A stretch of DNA of 8,459 nucleotides. Origin: Clostridia bacterium (GTDB lineage: Bacteria; Bacillota_A; Clostridia; Oscillospirales; Acutalibacteraceae). The position numbers were made by a program, and so were the translations under genes. Numbering within the stretch: position 1 is the first letter of the stretch; every line of letters starts with the position of its first letter. The notes below the pieces were generated by a model. It searched no databases and was not told where the DNA came from. It saw only the letters and a list, made by a program, of their open reading frames with translations. Positions 6,261 to 8,459 of this stretch are shown piece after piece. The stretch is taken from contig JAFYOA010000248.1 of NCBI GenBank assembly GCA_017547865.1, positions 1 to 8,459 of the forward strand. Direction: 5' to 3'.

Positions 6261-7235
6261 ATGAACAGCACAGAACGTGTGCACAATGCCATTTTGGGCA
6301 AAGAAGTGGACCGTCAGCCCATTTACGGCTGGGTATCTGCCAATCTTACGGAAGAATTGACCGAGGCCTTCGGCTCGGTGGCAGCCTTTGAAGACCACTA
6401 TCAATTCGATATGGCTCATATTTTCGGCGGGCCCAATCCGTTCCGCAAGGACGTTTTGGACCGTATTGCGGCAGAAAACGAGGAAATGACCCCCGACCTG
6501 CTGCTGGAAGAGGACATTTTCACCTCTCCGGATGATTTGGAAGACTACCGGAATATTGAAGAAGCCATCCGGTTCCACAAAAAGCGGGATCGCTTTTGCT
6601 ATGTGCAGACCCCCGGCTTTTTCGAGCCCTTCAACGGGGTGTTCGGCATAGAAAATCAGCTGCTGTGGCTGGCTCTGTACCCGGAAGAACTGAGAGAGCT
6701 GTACGCCCGCCTGGCCCAGTGGACCCTGCACTTCATTGATCACTGCATTGACCTGGGTGCAGACATGGTGCATTTCTCCGATGACTGGGGTGCACAGAAA
6801 AATCTGCTGTTCAGCCCCAAGCTGTGGTGGGAGCTGATCTACCCCAACATGAAGACGGTGGTGGATCACGTTCACTCCAAAGGCGTATTTGCCAGCCTGC
6901 ACTCCGATGGCTGCATCCACCGGGTGACCGACGGCATTGCGGAGCTTGGTTTTGATGTGGTGCACCCCTGGCAGGAAAGCGCCGGGATGTCGTACGACAC
7001 CTACCTGGAAAAATACGCGGATAAATTCGCCATTTTAGGCGGTGTGTGCATTCAAACTCTGTTGGGCCGGGCAGACCAGCCCACCCTTGAAAAAGAGATC
7101 CGCCGGGTATTTGGAAAACTGAAAGGCAAGCGCTGGGTTTGCTGCACCACCCACTATGTACAGAACCACTGCACCGTGGAAGACCTGTGCTTTGCCTACG
7201 ACCTGATTTACAGGCTTGCCAGAGAAGAATCTTAA
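6261..7235 (+). CDS. URO-D-like protein (HemE/MtaA superfamily), probable methyltransferase-like enzyme
   Basis: This 324-residue cytoplasmic protein belongs to the uroporphyrinogen decarboxylase-like superfamily, a TIM-barrel group containing HemE and the cobalamin methyltransferases MtaA/MtbA. Recognisable parts are the N-terminal STERVHNAILGKEVDRQPIY (3-22), SDDWGAQKNLLFSP (173-186), ASLHSDGCIH (211-220) and VVHPWQ (233-238). Arginines needed by true HemE are not evident near the N-terminus, so heme synthesis is unlikely. MtaA/MtbA bind zinc through His-x-Cys and a later Cys; here the corresponding positions appear to be His214, Asp216 and His298, an inferred alternative metal site. No corrinoid protein or MtaB/MttB-type partner is adjacent. 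ATG 6261 has AGGAGG eight bases upstream. No terminator is visible before the next gene, so some read-through into the chromate-transporter pair is possible. Superfamily membership is secure, function is not. Confidence 0.85.
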   Translation: MNSTERVHNAILGKEVDRQPIYGWVSANLTEELTEAFGSVAAFEDHYQFDMAHIFGGPNPFRKDVLDRIAAENEEMTPDLLLEEDIFTSPDDLEDYRNIEEAIRFHKKRDRFCYVQTPGFFEPFNGVFGIENQLLWLALYPEELRELYARLAQWTLHFIDHCIDLGADMVHFSDDWGAQKNLLFSPKLWWELIYPNMKTVVDHVHSKGVFASLHSDGCIHRVTDGIAELGFDVVHPWQESAGMSYDTYLEKYADKFAILGGVCIQTLLGRADQPTLEKEIRRVFGKLKGKRWVCCTTHYVQNHCTVEDLCFAYDLIYRLAREES

Positions 7236-7263
7236 AATACCGGTTTCTTCCTTCTCTGTTTTA

Positions 7264-7272
7264 TGCTATACT
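7264..7272 (+). promoter_or_regulatory. Extended -10 promoter for the chromate-transporter pair
   Basis: TGCTATACT (7264-7272) is an extended -10 element with no convincing -35 box (TTTCTT at the expected place). Transcription would start near 7279, about 26 bases before the first gene. It closely resembles the promoter of the URO-D-like gene. Confidence 0.55.
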
Positions 7273-7304
7273 AATAATACATTCTGTTTTATAAGGAGCG
7301 CATT

Positions 7305-7841
7305 ATGATTTTACTGGACATGTTTTTCACCTTCGCCAAGGTCGGCGTCATGACCTTCGGCGGTGGGTATGCCATGCTGCCCATTCTGCAGCGTGAAGTG
7401 GTGGAAAAGAAGGGCTGGGCCACGGAGGAAGAACTGATGGACTACTTTGCCATCGGCCAGTGCACCCCGGGCATCATTGCCGTTAACACCGCCACCTTTA
7501 TCGGCCAGAAGAACAAAGGCATTCTGGGCGGCATTTTCGCCACCCTGGGCGTTGTCTTCCCCTCTCTTCTCATCATTTCTCTGCTGGCCGGCGTCATCGA
7601 GACTTTCTCTCACATCGCCATTGTACAGCACGCTTTGGCGGGCATCCGCGTGTGCGTGTGCGTGCTCATCTTCAACGCCGTGCTTGGCCTGTACAAAAAA
7701 GCCGTGGTGGATCTTCCCACCCTGCTGTTGTTCCTGGCGGTAGCTGCCGGCAGTTATTTCACCCCCCTCAGCCCCGTGGTATTTGTGGTGCTGGCGGCTG
7801 TGCTGGGCATTGCCCTGAAAGTGCTGGGAGGTAAAAAATAA
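7305..7841 (+). CDS. Short-chain chromate transporter (CHR family), first subunit
   Basis: This 178-residue membrane protein is a single CHR domain (Pfam Chromate_transp), about half the length of ChrA. Short CHR proteins are commonly encoded in adjacent pairs that probably assemble into one transporter. Visible family signatures are FAKVGVMTFGGGYAMLP (10-26), the EVVEKKGW segment (31-38), AIGQCTPGIIAVNTATFIG (49-67) and the Gly-rich helix GILGGIFATLGVVFPS (72-87), with hydrophobic helices continuing to the C-terminus. AAGGAG lies six bases before the ATG. The stop codon overlaps the start of the second CHR gene (TAATG), implying translational coupling. Chromate export is the named activity of the family, but for a gut anaerobe the natural anion (sulfate-like or other) is uncertain. 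Confidence 0.92.
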   Translation: MILLDMFFTFAKVGVMTFGGGYAMLPILQREVVEKKGWATEEELMDYFAIGQCTPGIIAVNTATFIGQKNKGILGGIFATLGVVFPSLLIISLLAGVIETFSHIAIVQHALAGIRVCVCVLIFNAVLGLYKKAVVDLPTLLLFLAVAAGSYFTPLSPVVFVVLAAVLGIALKVLGGKK

Positions 7842-8440
7842 TGCTGTTTCTTCAGTTGTTCTTTGAATTTTTCAAAACCGGCCTGTTCGCCATTGGCGGC
7901 GGCATGGCCACCATCCCGTTCCTGTACGATATGGCCGACACCACCGGCTGGTTCACCCACAACGACCTGGCCAACATGGTGGCTGTCAGTGAATCCACCC
8001 CCGGCCCCATTGGCGTAAACATGGCCACCTATGTGGGCTATATCACCGGCTGCAACGTCGGCGGCATTCCCATGGGTATTCTGGGGGCCGTTACCGCAAC
8101 GCTGGGTCTCATCACCCCCTCCATCATCGTTATTCTCATCATTGCCGCTGTGCTGAACAGCTTCCGCGACAGCAAACTGGTGAAGCACGCCTTCTACGGC
8201 CTGCGTCCCGCCTCTGCCGGCCTCATTGCCGCTGCCGGCATCACGGTGATCATCTCCAATCTGTTCTTCACCGATCTCTTCGCTCAGGGCTTCAGCCTGG
8301 CAGTGTTCAACTGGAAAGCCATTGCCCTGGCGGCAGTGCTCATCGTCTTCACCAATTTTGTGAAGAAGACCAAAAAGCTGCACCCCATCGTCTTCATCGG
8401 TGTTTCCGCCGTGGCGGGCATCGTGCTCTCCATGGGTTAA
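7841..8440 (+). CDS. Short-chain chromate transporter (CHR family), second subunit
   Basis: This 199-residue membrane protein is the partner CHR domain. Signatures are FFKTGLFAIGGGMATIPFL (10-28), SESTPGPIGVNMATYVGY (50-67), GAVTATLGLITPS (82-94) and YGLRPASAGLIAAA (119-132), followed by further hydrophobic helices. It is clearly homologous to the preceding protein but diverged, as expected for paired N- and C-type subunits that may insert with opposite topology. GGGAGG (7826-7831), inside the end of the upstream gene, lies nine bases before the ATG, and the reading frames overlap by one base, so the two are probably made in matched amounts. The TAA at 8438-8440 is close to the window end, and any terminator would lie beyond it. 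The transported anion is not established. Confidence 0.92.
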   Translation: MLFLQLFFEFFKTGLFAIGGGMATIPFLYDMADTTGWFTHNDLANMVAVSESTPGPIGVNMATYVGYITGCNVGGIPMGILGAVTATLGLITPSIIVILIIAAVLNSFRDSKLVKHAFYGLRPASAGLIAAAGITVIISNLFFTDLFAQGFSLAVFNWKAIALAAVLIVFTNFVKKTKKLHPIVFIGVSAVAGIVLSMG

Positions 8441-8459
8441 AACATCAAAAACAAAGCCG

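Noticed and set aside
1..8459. Searched for a CRISPR array, tRNA, transposase or defence system
   Set aside because: No regularly spaced repeats, cloverleaf-like sequence, transposase or nuclease motifs were seen; all long coding frames are explained by metabolic and transport families.

Overview
The window looks like chromosomal sequence from a GC-balanced anaerobic Firmicute, most likely a gut clostridium of the Oscillospiraceae/Ruminococcaceae type. The support is strong AGGAGG-like ribosome binding sites, sigma-A promoters with TATAAT boxes, an oxygen-sensitive glycyl radical enzyme, protein families common in that group, and a GC-rich REP-like palindrome in an intergenic gap. I cannot name a species. 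There are no RNA genes, insertion sequences, CRISPR arrays or phage genes.

Layout from left to right. (1) A minus-strand operon, 2345 down to 1 and beyond the left edge, holds a PLP-dependent threonine aldolase-type lyase followed after 24 bases by a MATE exporter that is cut by the window. (2) A 310-base divergent gap carries a promoter in each direction and a palindromic element. (3) A plus-strand gene at 2656-4719 encodes a glycyl radical enzyme (GRE). It keeps the C-terminal glycyl radical motif and an active-site cysteine, but it has no activating enzyme beside it, is short, and lacks the usual Cys-x-Glu active site. (4) A bidirectional terminator at 4727-4760 separates it from a convergent MalY/PatB-type C-S lyase or aminotransferase on the minus strand (4771-5976). 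(5) A second divergent gap leads into a plus-strand URO-D-like (uroporphyrinogen decarboxylase/cobalamin methyltransferase superfamily) protein at 6261-7235. Its extended -10 promoter is bracketed by GCGGGT repeats. (6) A translationally coupled pair of short chromate-transporter-family proteins follows at 7305-8440.

How the genes fit together. Each of the units has its own recognisable promoter, so this is a run of small metabolic and transport units rather than one system. Two PLP enzymes of amino-acid breakdown flank the GRE, which hints at an amino-acid or sulfur-compound substrate but does not prove it. The GRE is the most unusual item: it has no assigned subfamily that I can recognise, and its composition is more AT-rich than its neighbours, so it may have been acquired separately. 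The URO-D-like protein also has no known substrate and no corrinoid-protein partner in view.
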